Shown here: positions 24,281 to 37,186 of the stretch, in pieces
How positions within the stretch are numbered: the first letter of the stretch is position 1
Layout: each line of letters begins with the position of its first letter
Source of the DNA: Pratylenchus scribneri
Taxonomy: Eukaryota > Nematoda > Chromadorea > Rhabditida > Pratylenchidae
Direction: 5' to 3'
DNA: 64,000 nucleotides
NCBI GenBank assembly: GCA_030063045.1
Contig: JAQSEB010000023.1
Location: 2,852,001-2,916,000, forward strand
Translations under genes and position numbers: made by a program
The notes under the pieces: model-generated
Databases searched by the model: none
The model's input: the letters and a program-made list of their open reading frames with translations, nothing else
Told to the model about the DNA's origin: nothing

Positions 24281-24549
24281 ATGAATATTCAATAAAATTA
24301 TTATCAATATTATTTTCATTTCCATTAATTTTAATTGTATGGAAAATTATATATTTTAGTTAATATACGCATAAATGATAAAATAATTCATTTAAAAATC
24401 ACCAAATATTAATTGTTTTAATTAACATAAATAAATAATTATGAATCTAATCAAAGTTCCATGATAAATTTAATTAATATTTTTAGATAGAAATAATTCA
24501 TATTCTTCTTCTTCTTTAAATAAAATCAACTTCAATATTAAAAGAAATA

Positions 24550-25192
24550 ATGCCTCCATTAAAGAGAATGCCTTCCAAATTGTCCATTGCTGGATCTATG
24601 CGGCGTTTGGATTTAATCCATGAAGCAAAGAACCAAGTATGAAGTTTCTTATCATTAATAAATAAATCCTATTTTATAGAAGCCAATTGTTTATCCACGC
24701 GACAGACGAGTTTGGACTGCTTTGACTTGCAATGTGATGATGTTTCATTCCAAACTTGAGGTTTTTAATTCAATTTTAATTTGATAAAATTAATTGAAAA
24801 AATTTAATAGATTGAGGATCTTTTCGAATATATGCTAACATTTTATGGCGATCATAAATGCCGTAAAATTTACACTACATCGGATGAACTGCTGATATTC
24901 ATCAAAGAGCATTGTTCGCCATTTCTTCAAATTGGTGAGGAAGAAAAAGAAGGAGAGAAAAAGGTAAAAAGAAATTAATTAATTCAATTTAAAATTAATT
25001 TTTAAGATCTTTATCACTTGGAACGGCAATAACTCATGGATGAAGCGATTGATCGAACTCGCCAATACTGCATTATTGGAAACACCAAATGACGAAGAAA
25101 CACCAATTGAAGAAGAAGAAGCACCAATTGAAAAAGGAACACCAGTTGTTGAGGAAGCACCAATTGAGGAAGAAAAAATTGATGAAGAATGA
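24550..25192 (+). CDS. Unrecognised protein with acidic repeat tail
   Basis: Four short exons. The protein starts MPPLKRMPSKLSIAGSMRRL and continues IVYPRDRRVWTALTCNVMMF, then IEDLFEYMLTFYGDHKCRKI and YTTSDELLIFIKEHCSPFLQ. The last exon begins IFITWNGNNSWMKRLIELAN. The central part looks like a compact alpha-rich domain with conserved-looking Cys and Trp residues. The C-terminal 40 residues are an imperfect acidic repeat around TPIEEEEAPIEKGTPVVEE. There is no signal peptide or membrane helix. I do not recognise the family. Introns are GT-AG and the stop is at 25190-25192. Confidence 0.75.
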
Positions 25193-25583
25193 ATATAAGG
25201 ATACAAATTACAGATCAAACTTTAAGGAATACGAAATTGTTAATTTATTGATTAATGACGAAATATAAAATCACATGAACTTGCTACTATTTTGAAACCT
25301 TTTTCATTTCATTAATTAAGCTGGCTGGTTGACTGGTTAGATGGATGGTTGTTATGGTGATAAATCCATCTTCAAATCCACCCCACATTCTCATTTCATA
25401 TTGAAGGCTAATGGTAGTGTCCATTCCAGCAAATAAGGACCAATTCCAATCAGAGGAATTGAAGTTTTAAAAGCAAATGGTGTAAATTAAATTACCATAT
25501 TACTTAAACAAAGAAACTTAGCCCATTTTTTTAAAAATTTATCAGTTGTTACTGAAGAATATTTTAGCGGAATTGAGTTAAAA
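25193..25583. other. Intergenic region upstream of rdl-1
   Basis: AT-rich with a short imperfect repeat of GGTTGACTGGTTAGATGG type at about 25325-25350. No gene is seen. Confidence 0.4.
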
Positions 25584-26455
25584 ATGGAATGGCTAGGGTC
25601 GCGTTTGTCCGTTCTCCATTCCGCACGTCCTTTTGTGCCTAGCTCACAATCACACGGTAATTTAACAGCTAATGGCACCGCCGGCGGAGGTAATTTTATA
25701 TATTTTACAATTAAAAATTGAATAATTTTAATTAGATTTAGATGGCCAAGAAGACCATGCAATGATGCAAACAATGTGTGATTTGATTTTGGGAGAAATA
25801 CAAATCGAGATTGATCGGGTACAAAAAGAAGCTGTAAGTGATAAAAACGTTAAAAAAAACGAATTAAAATTTTCAGGAGAGACGTCGTCAAGAAGAACTT
25901 CGAATTACAAATCAGCCCGATTATTCTTGGCTCATTGACTGGCGACTCCGGGCAAAACGACCATTGGGATTTCGGGTTCGATTTATCTTTTGTTTTGTTA
26001 CTATCTTTTTATTTCCAGGAAAGTTCGGAAATAGAAATTCTATGTACAAAGATACGACCAAAAGAATGGTGTCGACTTCTTGATGTATTAAATGAGAATT
26101 AAAGTTTAATTGTTTTTTTTATAAAATTAAGGAATGGCGCCGTCGGGTTCGTTATGTAGACACAAGAGATGAAGTGTTAAAAGTGTTTCGACAATCTATT
26201 GAATTTACAATTACCGAAAGAATGGAACGAGAATGCCGATTGGAAAGTGTTGATGAACAGCAGCAGAATGGTGGGGTAAGGATGTGGATAATAGGGTGTT
26301 TTGATATAAATTTGAAACATTTAAAGAGGCAAGTCAGGCCAATGGATACAGGCCATCGTCCACAAACAGCACGCCCCAATATTCAATATCCGAGCCAATT
26401 GAATGTTCTCGCACTCACACATTTACCACCGTTGGAAAGAGACGATCCCGTTTAA
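25584..26455 (+). CDS. rdl-1: RD3-like protein (RDL-1)
   Basis: Probable homologue of retinal degeneration 3, which controls trafficking and activity of receptor guanylyl cyclases; C. elegans rdl-1 acts on cyclase traffic to sensory cilia. The protein starts MEWLGSRLSVLHSARPF. An alpha-helical segment follows (MMQTMCDLILGEIQIEIDRV, KEAERRRQEELRI), then PDYSWLIDWRLRAKRPLGF. The diagnostic part is SSEIEILCTKIRPKEWCRLL, aligned by eye with the central RD3 segment that ends in CxKIxP. It continues WRRRVRYVDTRDEVLKVFRQ, and the C-terminus is polar. The intron after CRLLD uses gtatta; the next intron, gtaagg at 26277, is 51 bases and in frame, so retention would not break the protein. The family call comes from remembered motifs. 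Confidence 0.78.
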
Positions 26456-27005
26456 CAAGAATTACTCGAGATTGGGGAGCTACTATGATGATTGGATTGA
26501 AAGCAAAATGTGAATGCAAAGGATATAAATATAAACGATTTAAATGAAATATTAATTTCGTTTTTAATTGATGTAAATATAATTGATAAAAAAGATTTTG
26601 TTAACATTTTCTTTATCCATTGTGGTTTTAAAAATGGAATTCTAAACCATTGGTCTTTCTTTTTTTAGTCTTAAAATTAAAAAATTGAGAAGGCGAAAAG
26701 CGAACCGAAAACGAAAACCGGTTTAGATAAATTGTTTTTTTTCATTTGAAATTTTATCCAAACCGATCGCGGCGCGGTTCGCGGGATCGCCTTCGCCTGT
26801 CGTCGCCTCGGCTCGGGCTCTCAGCTCAGCTCTCGGCCTCGGCTGCGGTTTTTATTTCAATGTGAGCAAAATTGAACGACTAAAATTTAGAACTATGCTA
26901 GCTAATCGGTTTAGGATTTTCTAGCAAATTGAAAAACCATTAAATTAATTTCAAAACATCATTTAACAAAAATATGGTTTGTTTGATTTTATCTTTTTAG
27001 AATGA
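26456..27005. other. Intergenic region with a GC-rich hairpin island
   Basis: Mostly AT-rich, but 26689-26855 contains a GC-rich island with an inverted repeat (arms 26689-26707 and 26775-26794) and CTCGGC-type low-complexity sequence. A tttttag acceptor at 26994-27000 immediately precedes rme-8. Confidence 0.6.
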
Positions 27006-30000
27006 ATGATGAATAAACAAATTCAATTCAATCCAAACAATCACGATTTGCACTGCTTCTTGGTAACGAAACTTTCAGCATGGAAAGGAAAGTAGGTTCA
27101 ATGAATTAAGTATCTTCATAATTTTTTATTATTCAGATATCGCCGGATTTTTTCAGTTGGAAATTTGGCAATTACAACATATAATCCACAAACATTGGAG
27201 ATTACAAATCAAGTTTGATTTCTTCTGTCGAAAAATAATCACATATTTTAGTGGCTTTATGAAGACTTTTTTTCGATCCGAGCAGCCAACGAACGACCCC
27301 GGCATTCAAATGCTGATTCAAATATTCAAACTAGACATGAAGAACAATTTGCCATTCAAGTAAGCAAATTTTATTTCAATAGTGAGGAGAATTATTTCAA
27401 ATCCTCCAAAACTATGCAGGTACGGAAGAAGGGAGGAAAAATTGACACGATGCGGTTTGCCAGCGAATTTTCCAGGGAAGTGGTTACGGAAGCTTTGCGT
27501 TATCAGACGCGGTTTGCTGCCGATCAAAATGTTCATAGAACGGTATATTTGTTTTTAGATTTATGTAAAATTAAGTAATTTTATAGAAATTTAATTGCCA
27601 AAAGCAAGGATGGTCTGATAAGAAGCAATTTTTGACATTAGAAGTGGCATCCAGTTCATTGAATCAACTTGAGCCAACCACAAATACATTGCTTAAAAGC
27701 TATGACTACAAGGATATCCGACTAATAATTCCATTGAAAGAGCAACGAAATGCATTTGTCCTAGAAGTTGGTGATCAGCGGAGAAGAGTTCGTTAAAAAT
27801 ATTTTTGTTATTTAAATCAATTTATTCAGCATCTTTTTTATTGCGATCAATCGGATCGACTGATAAAAGAAATGCGTGATGCAGCATTGGAACATTTGGG
27901 CATTGATTTGCAAATGGCAAAAGATCCACTCAGCATAGACCATTTTGTGCTCACTCGACTTGGTCTTTGCAGGTTGGTTTTAAAATAAATTTAAAAAAAA
28001 ATAAAAAAATTACAGCAACGACGAACAATTAACTTCATATGTGGAATTTAAAGTGCAAAAACATTCGCCAAAATGTGCAGTATTAGTCGAAGGGCAATCA
28101 TCCATTAATGCAGAACAACCAACTTCCTCAACATCAACTGCGCGGCGTTTACTTTGTCTCAGTGAAACATGTTTGATTGAGAGGGATCCGGCAAGTTACA
28201 GTGTTATTTGTGCTCGACTGTTGAGAACTGTAAGACAAAAAATTATTCTCAAATATACGTAAACTGGATTTATAGATTGTCTGCTTAGTTCGCGATTTAC
28301 GTGATCCACAGAAATTTAATATAGTTTATGAAAATGGAGATGAACGGATATACACATCAAATGAACGGTAATATTAAATTAATCACAAAATTCAAATTTA
28401 AATTTTATTCAATTTTAGTGATTCTCTTCTTGCTTCACTTATTGATGGTGCTCGCGGTTCCGGAAATTATCAAATTCATATTTTGTCTCGATGCCAATAT
28501 AGAGATCTCAGAATGGTGCCATATGGTTTTCAACTGGATGAGGATGCTGAACAACAACTTCTCAAACACATCGTTCAAATTCCCCGTAAAAATAAAATTG
28601 AATTAATTAAAATATATTTTCTAATTATTAGCTGGACTGAGGCGCATCGACATAATTCGCCGTTTCAATGCAAATATTCCCTACAATGGATTGAATTTCT
28701 CTGCATCTTCCGAAGTAATTTTTAAATATTGATTTAAATAATTTTGTAGAGCTTTTTCGAGAATAAAAGTCGAGCAATTATTTCCGCTCTGGAGGCGGTC
28801 CTTTCCGAACAATATAATACCCAAAAAACGGCGGATATGCAACAAACTCAACGAGTTGTGAATAATGTTCATGCCCCAGTAGCGGACCCACAAGAGCCAA
28901 TCACTCGAATGGAAGCACAAATGGCTTGTCTTCATCGTTTATTCGCATCCAAAACTGGCTTCCAAGCATTCACAACAGTGGAAGGGTACATTCAAAATTA
29001 AATAACCGTAATTATTTACAAATTTAAAGAATTCGAGAGAAATTAGGCGCCTTGGTTGTTGCCGTGTTGAAGCGGAAGGAGGAGGCAGTGGACCATGCAT
29101 GTGTGGATATGTTATGCACATTGCTTCAACCAATGCATCCAAATTATGAATTACGCATTGAACAACTCAATAAACAATCTTTGCTTTCAAGCCGCGCATT
29201 TGTTGAACATTTATTACAATTGGTTGTTGAACATGTGACCAAAGGAACAGGTAAAACTGGATAAATAATTAAAATAATTGAACATTAAATTTAAGGTGCC
29301 ATTGTTATTGCCTCAATGCTTGACTTTTTGACTTTTACCATTTGTGCACCGTATAGTGAAACTACACCGGGCGATACATTTGATGCAATGTTGGAATTGG
29401 TGGCGCAGAGAGGGCGGACATTTTACAAACTTTTCCATCATCCTTCTCTTACAATAGTCAAAGGAGCCGGTCTTGTGATGCGCGCTATCATTGAGGAGTC
29501 CACTCGAGAGGTTTTTTCTGATTTTTATTAATTCATTCGCTAAATATTTATTTTAGATAAGTCGACAAATGCAAATTTTGGCTCTCACTGAAGGAGCTTT
29601 TCTCAAACATTTGGAAATGGCATTATTGACCACTGGAAAAGATTTGCGAATTTTAACAAATAAACAATTGAGTGGATATTTGGTGGCACTTTGGATTGCC
29701 GAAAATCAATCATCCAAGGACTTGTTACATCGATGCTTAGTAAAATTAAAATAATTTAAAAATTTAAATGAATTTAGCCACGTGGTCTACTCGATTATTT
29801 GGATAGCAGAGAAAGTGTTCCAGCATCAGCAAATTCCGAGAAGGATTTATTAACAATTAGAAATAATTTGGAAGTTGCCACAAATGCAGAAAAAGATCGA
29901 CCATTAGCCCAATTGCAGGTTAAAAATTAGAATTGAAAAATAAGTAAAAAATTTTTAATAGGATCAATTGAGAAGTATGCAAATTACTGTTGAAGCGAGG

Positions 30001-33000
30001 CTGGACACTCTTTTACAACATTGGAATTTGGAACAAAAATTGAATTTTTTACAAAGTCATAAATCGAAGGAAGAACAGCGAACACTTCAGCAAAGACCAG
30101 TGGTGTTGAGGAAGAGAAGAAGACAAGTCAAAGCAACGGCTAATTGGAAATTATTTTGGTTAGAATTTTAATTATATTAAAAAATGATATAAAATTCAGT
30201 TATCAATTTTCACAAAACCATGCTCGAGCCGATTTAATTTGGAATGAAAAGACGAGAGATGAATTCAGACAGGCCATTGATAATGAAATGCGCCAATTGC
30301 AACAAGAAATGGAATTTGTGCAACCAGGAACGACGATTGCATGGAATCATGCTGAATTTTCTGTATCCCTGTCTCTGATTGTTTTAAGAATTAATTATGA
30401 CAATTTAGATTACTTATAATTCATTGGCTGATGAAATTCGAATTGGTGATTATTATTTGCGATTTTTGCTTACCGAAGAAAACAATGTGGAAACTGCCAC
30501 ACCAATTCATCGTCCACAGGTTTTAATTTATTATTTTAATAAAATATAATTTAAAAATTAGGAATTTTTCAACAATATTTACCATCGATTTTTACTGGCA
30601 CAACTAAGTGAGATGCGATGCATTTGTTTGCGGGCAATGGCAATTGTCTATGAGCGACATTGCATTAGCATTGGTCCATTTGCGGATGCACGTCACATTG
30701 TTCAAAAGCTAGCAAAATGCACAAATTTGGCCGAAAGGGATCATCTCATTTTTCTCATAAATAAAGTACACTCAAATTTTGATTATTAATTTTCATTCAA
30801 TTTAAATTTCAGTTGGCACTTGATAAACAAAATGTCCGTGAATTGATTGCTGCCGATTCCCTTCCACTTCTCGTTGACATCGCCGTACTCGCCCATTTAC
30901 ATGTGAATCGAGCAAAATTACATGCACAAACAAATGTGATTGAGGCCGCCAAAGGAACTGTGGAGAGTGAGGAAAATGAACCAAAAGAATGGTACTATAA
31001 TGATAAACAGGGACAACGCCAGGGGCCCTTCTCTTTCCGAAAAGTTTGCATTTTAATTTATTATCAATATTATTATTATTTTTTTATTAAGATGAAGGCA
31101 TTTTATCGTGAAGGAATTCTTTTTGAGAAGAGTGAAATTTGGGCTGAAGGCCTGGACAAATGGTGCCATCTCTCGTCAGTTGCACAATTCCGTTGGACAA
31201 TTTGTTCAAGTGGAAAATGTACATCCATAAATACACCACAAAATCCATCAATTGGTTCTGATGATGCTTTAGGTTTGTTCAACATTTTGGCTATAATTTA
31301 CAATCGAATAATAAAATTTAAGAAGATGATGATTCATTGCCAATTGCTTTATATAATTTGACGGATTTATGCGTATTAATCCTGGACACACTCAATCAAA
31401 TGTGCTCATTTTTCCCTTCGAGAGATGAGACTGGCGCAGTAATTCGTCCCTTGCCAAAAGTGAAGAAAATTTTATCGGAGCCAGTTCTCCTTTATCAAAT
31501 AGTGCAATTATTAATCACCTATGATCCATCAACTGTGCAAGGGGTAGCCACACTGGTTAATGCAATTATTCAGGTATATATGAAATTATTCAGTTATTAG
31601 ACTATTTTTTAAGGATAATCCATCTGTGCCTCGACTTTACCTTTCCGGTGTATTCTTTTTCATTTTGATGTACAATGGCTCAAATATTTTGCCAATTGCA
31701 CGTTTTTTGAAGGATACTCATTTGAAACAAGCATTCCGTTCCACTCTCAGCAAATCCGAATTGGCATCACGTTCTGTGCTTTGTCCAATGCTGCCAGAAG
31801 CAAACATTTTCTACCTTGAGGTATTGAAATAAAAATTAATAAAAAAAATAATATTTAGGAATATGGTGCCGAAAAATATGCTGAAGTGTTCCTTGGCGAA
31901 TTCGAAAATCCTGAATGTATTTGGAATAGCGAAATGCGAAGGCATATGATCGAAAAAATTGCAATTCATGTGGCTGATTTTTCTTGCCGTCTTTCATCAA
32001 ATGTTAAAGCTTTATACAGGTTTTTGAATAATTCAATTTATTTATTTATTTAATTTAACTAGATTTGTAAAGTAGAGGGTATAAAAATGTAAAAAATGGT
32101 AACCAAGCTCGAAAAAAAATATTTGCCTACGAGAGGGTTCGAACCCGGAACCTCAATTTTACAAAAAAAGCATCAACCCATTAAGCTAAAATTGTCGTTT
32201 TTAGTTGGGTGATTAAATCTTCTTTATAAATCCTAATTAGCGGCCGCGTAAAAAGTGAGCAGTGTAAGAAATGTGTGGGTTTAAGGAATATGTGGGAATT
32301 TGGTATATATCGGGTGATTTGGGAAAATGACCCAAATTAGTCTAAATGAACGCTTTTTGGTTATATTTATCGAGGTCCCATTCCCCACAACCACCCCACC
32401 CTTAAGGTATACCCCAAAAAGTTGGCGCCAAATATTTTTATATTGTATATAATTTAGATATTGTCCAATTCCACCAATAGAATATCCGCAATTGAAGGAA
32501 GAATTGTTCTGTCATTTTTATTACCTTCGTCATTTGACCGACCAACAACATTTTCCACGCTGGCCAATCCGCGAACCCGTTGAATTCTTGCGGGCTTGCC
32601 TTTCTGCATGGCACGATGAAATTACCCGAAAACCAGCAAAGATGTCCGTTGAACAGGTTTGATTTAAAGCACAAATATAACAAATAAATAATATTTAAAG
32701 GCTTGTGAACGACTTGGTCTTTCGATAACGGACAAATCCAGTTGGCATGATCCGGCCATTGTGAGGCGAGCATATTTCAAATTGGCACAAAAATATCATC
32801 CGGACAAGAACCCAGAGGGGAGGGAACAATTTGAACAAATCAATTATGCCTATGAATTCCTCACTTCCACTTTGGTCCGAGCCAATTCTTCTCAACAACC
32901 GGACATTAATCGAATAGTCATTATACTTCGTGCCCAAAGCATTGTATATAAAAGAAATTTGGAAGGTTACTTATTCTGGACATATTTTTTAAATTTAATT

Positions 33001-36000
33001 CATTTTTTTAGTACTCTCTCCTTATAAATATGCCGGCTATTCCCAACTTATCAAAACCATCGATTTGGAATCGGCAGATGATTCATTGTTCAAAGAGGGC
33101 GGAGGACAACTGCTAATTGCTGCCGTTGAACTGTGTTATTGGACTCTGAGAAGTTCACCATTGAATGCGGAACAACTCAGAAGGGATGGTGGCCTAGAAG
33201 TAAGTTTTTAAATAATTAATTTAATAATATATCTATTAAGGTTCTCTACAATACATTTGAACGAAGTGTTCCAATGATTACGCAAAGTTCACATGAATTG
33301 GATATGCCCGTTCAAGTTTGTATTCATGTTTGCAATTGTTTTGCCACTGCTGCGCGATTTGAAGCATGTCGCGAAAAAATTTCTGGAATGAAAGCTTTGT
33401 ATAAAAGTATTTGTCAATTATTAAAATTTGAGGTTATTTTGCTATTAAAAATATTCAAAATGTTTTTTTTTCAGCATTTGAACCGTTTGGCCTGTGCTGC
33501 AGCGGATTGTATTTGTGCCTTTTCTGTATGTACCCTTTTACAAACTCAATTATTCCAAGCTGGCATTATTTGGCAATTATTGCCTCATTTGTTCCGATTC
33601 GATTGGACATTGGATGAAGGAGGTCAAAAACAATTTAAATTAAATATTAAATTTTGTTTATTTAAAGGTGTTTCCCATTCGGAGAAGACCAATCAACAAG
33701 CAGTGTTGAATCGATTGGCCCGAAGTTGTTGTGAGGCACTGGCATGTTTGGCTGGATATAGGACAGAGACACCGGATAATGATGGCGTACAGAACAGGCA
33801 AATTTATCCACTCTAGAATTTAATTATTTATTAATATTTAGTTTGCGTGCAATGCTCACTCCTTATATTTGTCGTCAAATGCAATTGGCACCGATGACAC
33901 TTTTGGTAAATGCACCACAAGAAGAGGCTGACGAAAATAACATGAATGATCAACATCCAGCGAAGTCCAATTCGCCACTGCCTCCTCAAAATGGTTTTTA
34001 AAAAGAAAATGAATTTTTATAATTAATTAATTAGGTCAAATGAACGGTGATGAAGAGGATGAATTGAATGAGCCGACAAAACCACCAATGCAATATCGAA
34101 ATGATTTTGTGCTGAAATTGTTGAATTCCAACACTGAAGATCCTTATTTGATTTGGGACAATGCTGCACGGGCAGAATTGTTGGACTTTGTTGAACGCAA
34201 CAGAAATTCAAACGAAAATATTGTAAATATTAGTATAGTAATAATAATTAAAGAACTATTTAATTTTAGAGCGAATTATTTGGCGCTGAATTCAAATTAA
34301 GTGTTTATGCAGCCGAATTGGTGGTCGGAGAAATATTTGTGCGCATTTATAATGCACAACCAGAATTTAAATTGCAGGTTAAATTTATTTACAATTATTC
34401 AATTTCTAATAATATTTTCAGGAACCAAAACGAACTTGTATGGATTTGCTCGATTTTTTGGCCAAAAATCATCAGCCACTTCTAAACCAACAAGGATTCA
34501 ACCAAACAGCACCGAAACAAAAACCAATTCCAAGTCCAAAACCACAAAAATTATCATCAAAACCAATTGGAACATTGAATGGGGCAAAGCCAAATGCAGG
34601 AAAAAATCAAATCAAGGTGATCAAAATTATTAATTTTAAAAATTCTCTATTATAAATTTTAAGAGTGAGGAAGCCGATTTGATTGATTTGAGCACAGAAT
34701 TTGTGGTTGAAGAAGAATTGCCAGCCGTCAATTGGGGCGAATTCCAAACAGCTTCTAATGCGAATATTCAACCAATCTCGACACCGTCCGGAGGAAAAGA
34801 GATGAATGGAAATAAATTGGCATTGGAAGAACGAATTCGCATGGTTTTGGAGGCATTGCGCAATTTATTGATGATGAATCCAGGTGAAGGGAATATTCAT
34901 CATGAAAATACTCGTATTTATTTATTTATTTATTTATTTAGGTGTTGAATTCCTTTTGATTGGCCATTTCAAAACACTTTTCACTTTCCTTCGAATCCAT
35001 ACACTGCCTACAATTCAACTTAAAACACTTCAAATCATTTCCATCGCAGCGTCAAATAAAGAATGCGTTACGGACATTGCGTGTTCCATTCAACTTCCAT
35101 TGCTTCTCATTTTGCTCATTCGACTCCCAAAAGGTTTATCTTTATGTTTCATCCATTCCATTCGTCATTATATTTTTAGCATGTGAAATAATTTTGCGTA
35201 CTTTAATTGCTTTGGTTTCTAATGGACAAGTAATAAAGGACTTATTGGAATTTGGTGGATTGGTCTATGTGCTTTCCATTTTTGCTGAATGTACTAACAT
35301 CCAATCGAATGAACAAAATAAAGGTTTAAATAATTATTTTCGTCAATTTAATTAAATTTGCAGAAAAAATGCCAAGTGGAACATCTTCAGCCAGTCGAAT
35401 GCTTTCGTCCGAATTACTGGCCAAATTGCAGGCAGACAAATTGACCGGACCAAAATGGACTCGATTTCTTATCCGTTTCCTCCCAAACATTTTTGCTGAT
35501 ACATTGAGGGACAATCCTGGAATGGCGTATGTGTCCTTAAAAACGCAAACCAATTTTATTTTTATTTTGCCAGAATACAAATGTTCGACATGAATACGGA
35601 AAATCCGGAATTGATTTGGAACGATGAAATGCGAAATGGTGTTCGAAAAATAATTCAAAAAATACTAGCGGAATTGGTTCAAACCCAACAAATTGATCCA
35701 AATGCAAAATGGAATTCGGTAAATTATTTTAATGCACATTTTATAAAAAATTAATATAGAATTCCGTGATTGGTGAGACCGGTTGCGCATATGAGAATGT
35801 GATCGCCGGCGAATTGATAATTGGCGGAATTTACCTTCGAATATTTATTGGCAACCCATCTTGGGCAGTCCGACATCCTCGACAATTTGCAACAGAATTG
35901 GTTGAACGGCTGTTGGAATTATGGCAGCCACCAAAACGAGTTCGAACCGAACAAGAACAACAACAATGGAAGAGCCAATTGGAACAAGTCACAAAAGCAT

Positions 36001-36885
36001 TGGTTTTGCTGACTGCGCACCACCCGACCACAGTTGATATGGTAAATATTATTTTAGGCTCAAAATTCACAAATATTTTATTCAGATTCCTTCCCAAGGC
36101 TATTTGCCACAATTTTGTCAGTCTATGCAATCCACCAAAAGTGATGAAGTCGCCCGTTCTGCAGCGCTCATTCTTAATCAACTCACTGAAAATCCGGTAA
36201 TATTTTGAAAATTTATTTCTAAATTATAAATGCATTTTTCAAGAATTGTGCCAGCACATTTGCCTCAATTCCTGCCCTGGCCAAAGGTCTTCTTGCCTGC
36301 ATGCGAAGACAACCAGAGTTGGTCAGGGAATGGGCTCATGCACTGAAAATGTTGGCACAAAAATGCACCCAGGAATTTGCTGAACAAATTCTTCTCTCTG
36401 GAATGGTTGAACATTTACTACAAATACTGGCCAGTCCTCTTCCAGGCAAATTTAAACGCTTTTTAATAAAATGTAAAAACGGTTCTTTATTAAAATAGGA
36501 GTGAATAACCCTTCTGCTGCAAAGGCTGAGATTGCGGATGCATTGAAACTTTGTAGCCGTGAACTTCAATTTGGCGAACGAATATCCGCAATTTTGCAAC
36601 GGTCAAATGTTTGGAGCCAATACAAAGATCAAAAGCATGATTTATTCTTGCCCACAATTACACAAACACAAGCAATAACCGGTAATTTTTAATAAATCAA
36701 ATCATTGTATAAAATGAATTTTAGGCGGTCCCAGTGGTGGCTCTGCATCAATTGCCGGCTATTTGACTGAGGGAATGTTCGAACCGCCTCCAGCCCGACT
36801 TGCACCACCGCCGGCCCCACCAACCAACACTGGCGATCATCAACAAAAAACCAATGACGATTTTGGCCCTCTTGGGCCGTTATAA
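27006..36885 (+). CDS. rme-8: RME-8 / DNAJC13 endosomal DnaJ protein
   Basis: A very large peripheral endosome protein that recruits Hsc70 through its J domain and acts in clathrin/retromer sorting. The N-terminus ([17 protein letters not shown], then after an intron [20 protein letters not shown]) matches the RME-8 amino-terminal PH-like region. Landmarks follow in family order: a GYF-like [16 protein letters not shown]; the J domain at about 32700-32880 with [20 protein letters not shown] (HPD intact); and IWN-type repeats [11 protein letters not shown] (near 30235), [11 protein letters not shown] (31917), [11 protein letters not shown] (34148) and [11 protein letters not shown] (35613). 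The protein ends DDFGPLGPL with TAA at 36883-36885. More than 40 short introns were seen or inferred; the one at about 32022-32456 is far longer and carries a tRNA-derived element. A trans-splice-like acceptor precedes the start. Confidence 0.96.
32045..32440 (-). mobile_element. tRNA-derived SINE-like element in an rme-8 intron
   Basis: The intron is about 430 bases while its neighbours are about 50. On the minus strand it contains a Pol III A box TAGCTTAATGGG (32177-32188) and a perfect B box GGTTCGAACCC (32135-32145), correctly spaced. A D-arm-like AGC...GCT pairing surrounds the A box, but the acceptor stem does not close, so this is not a working tRNA. The boundaries are estimated. Confidence 0.65.
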
Positions 36886-37186
36886 TATAATCCATATCTA
36901 ATTTAATATTAGTGCCCATCCTCCTTTAAATACCCCCAAATCTCTCTTTATATTCCAGTCCAATCAAATTTGCCCAAATGACTTTTTCATCTGCTTATTT
37001 TTTTGCCCGAATTTTTCCATTAAAATTATTCATTCCCTTATATTATGCGCTCTATTTTATTTTTAATTGTTTGACTTCATTTGTGATAATAAAAATTATT
37101 TTATGGCTTTATTATTTGTAATTAAAAAAATTAAACAATAAAAATTAAATAGTGAAAACAAATATTCTATTCTAGTTCTTTCGTCT
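36886..37186. other. Convergent 3' region, rme-8 / small membrane protein
   Basis: AT-rich with several AATAAA or AATAAAA signals (near 37087 and 37139). No gene is seen. Confidence 0.4.

Noticed and set aside
32125..32198. Functional tRNA gene in the rme-8 intron
   Set aside because: A and B boxes are good, but the acceptor stem does not pair and the anticodon arm is poor; a tRNA-derived repeat is the better reading.
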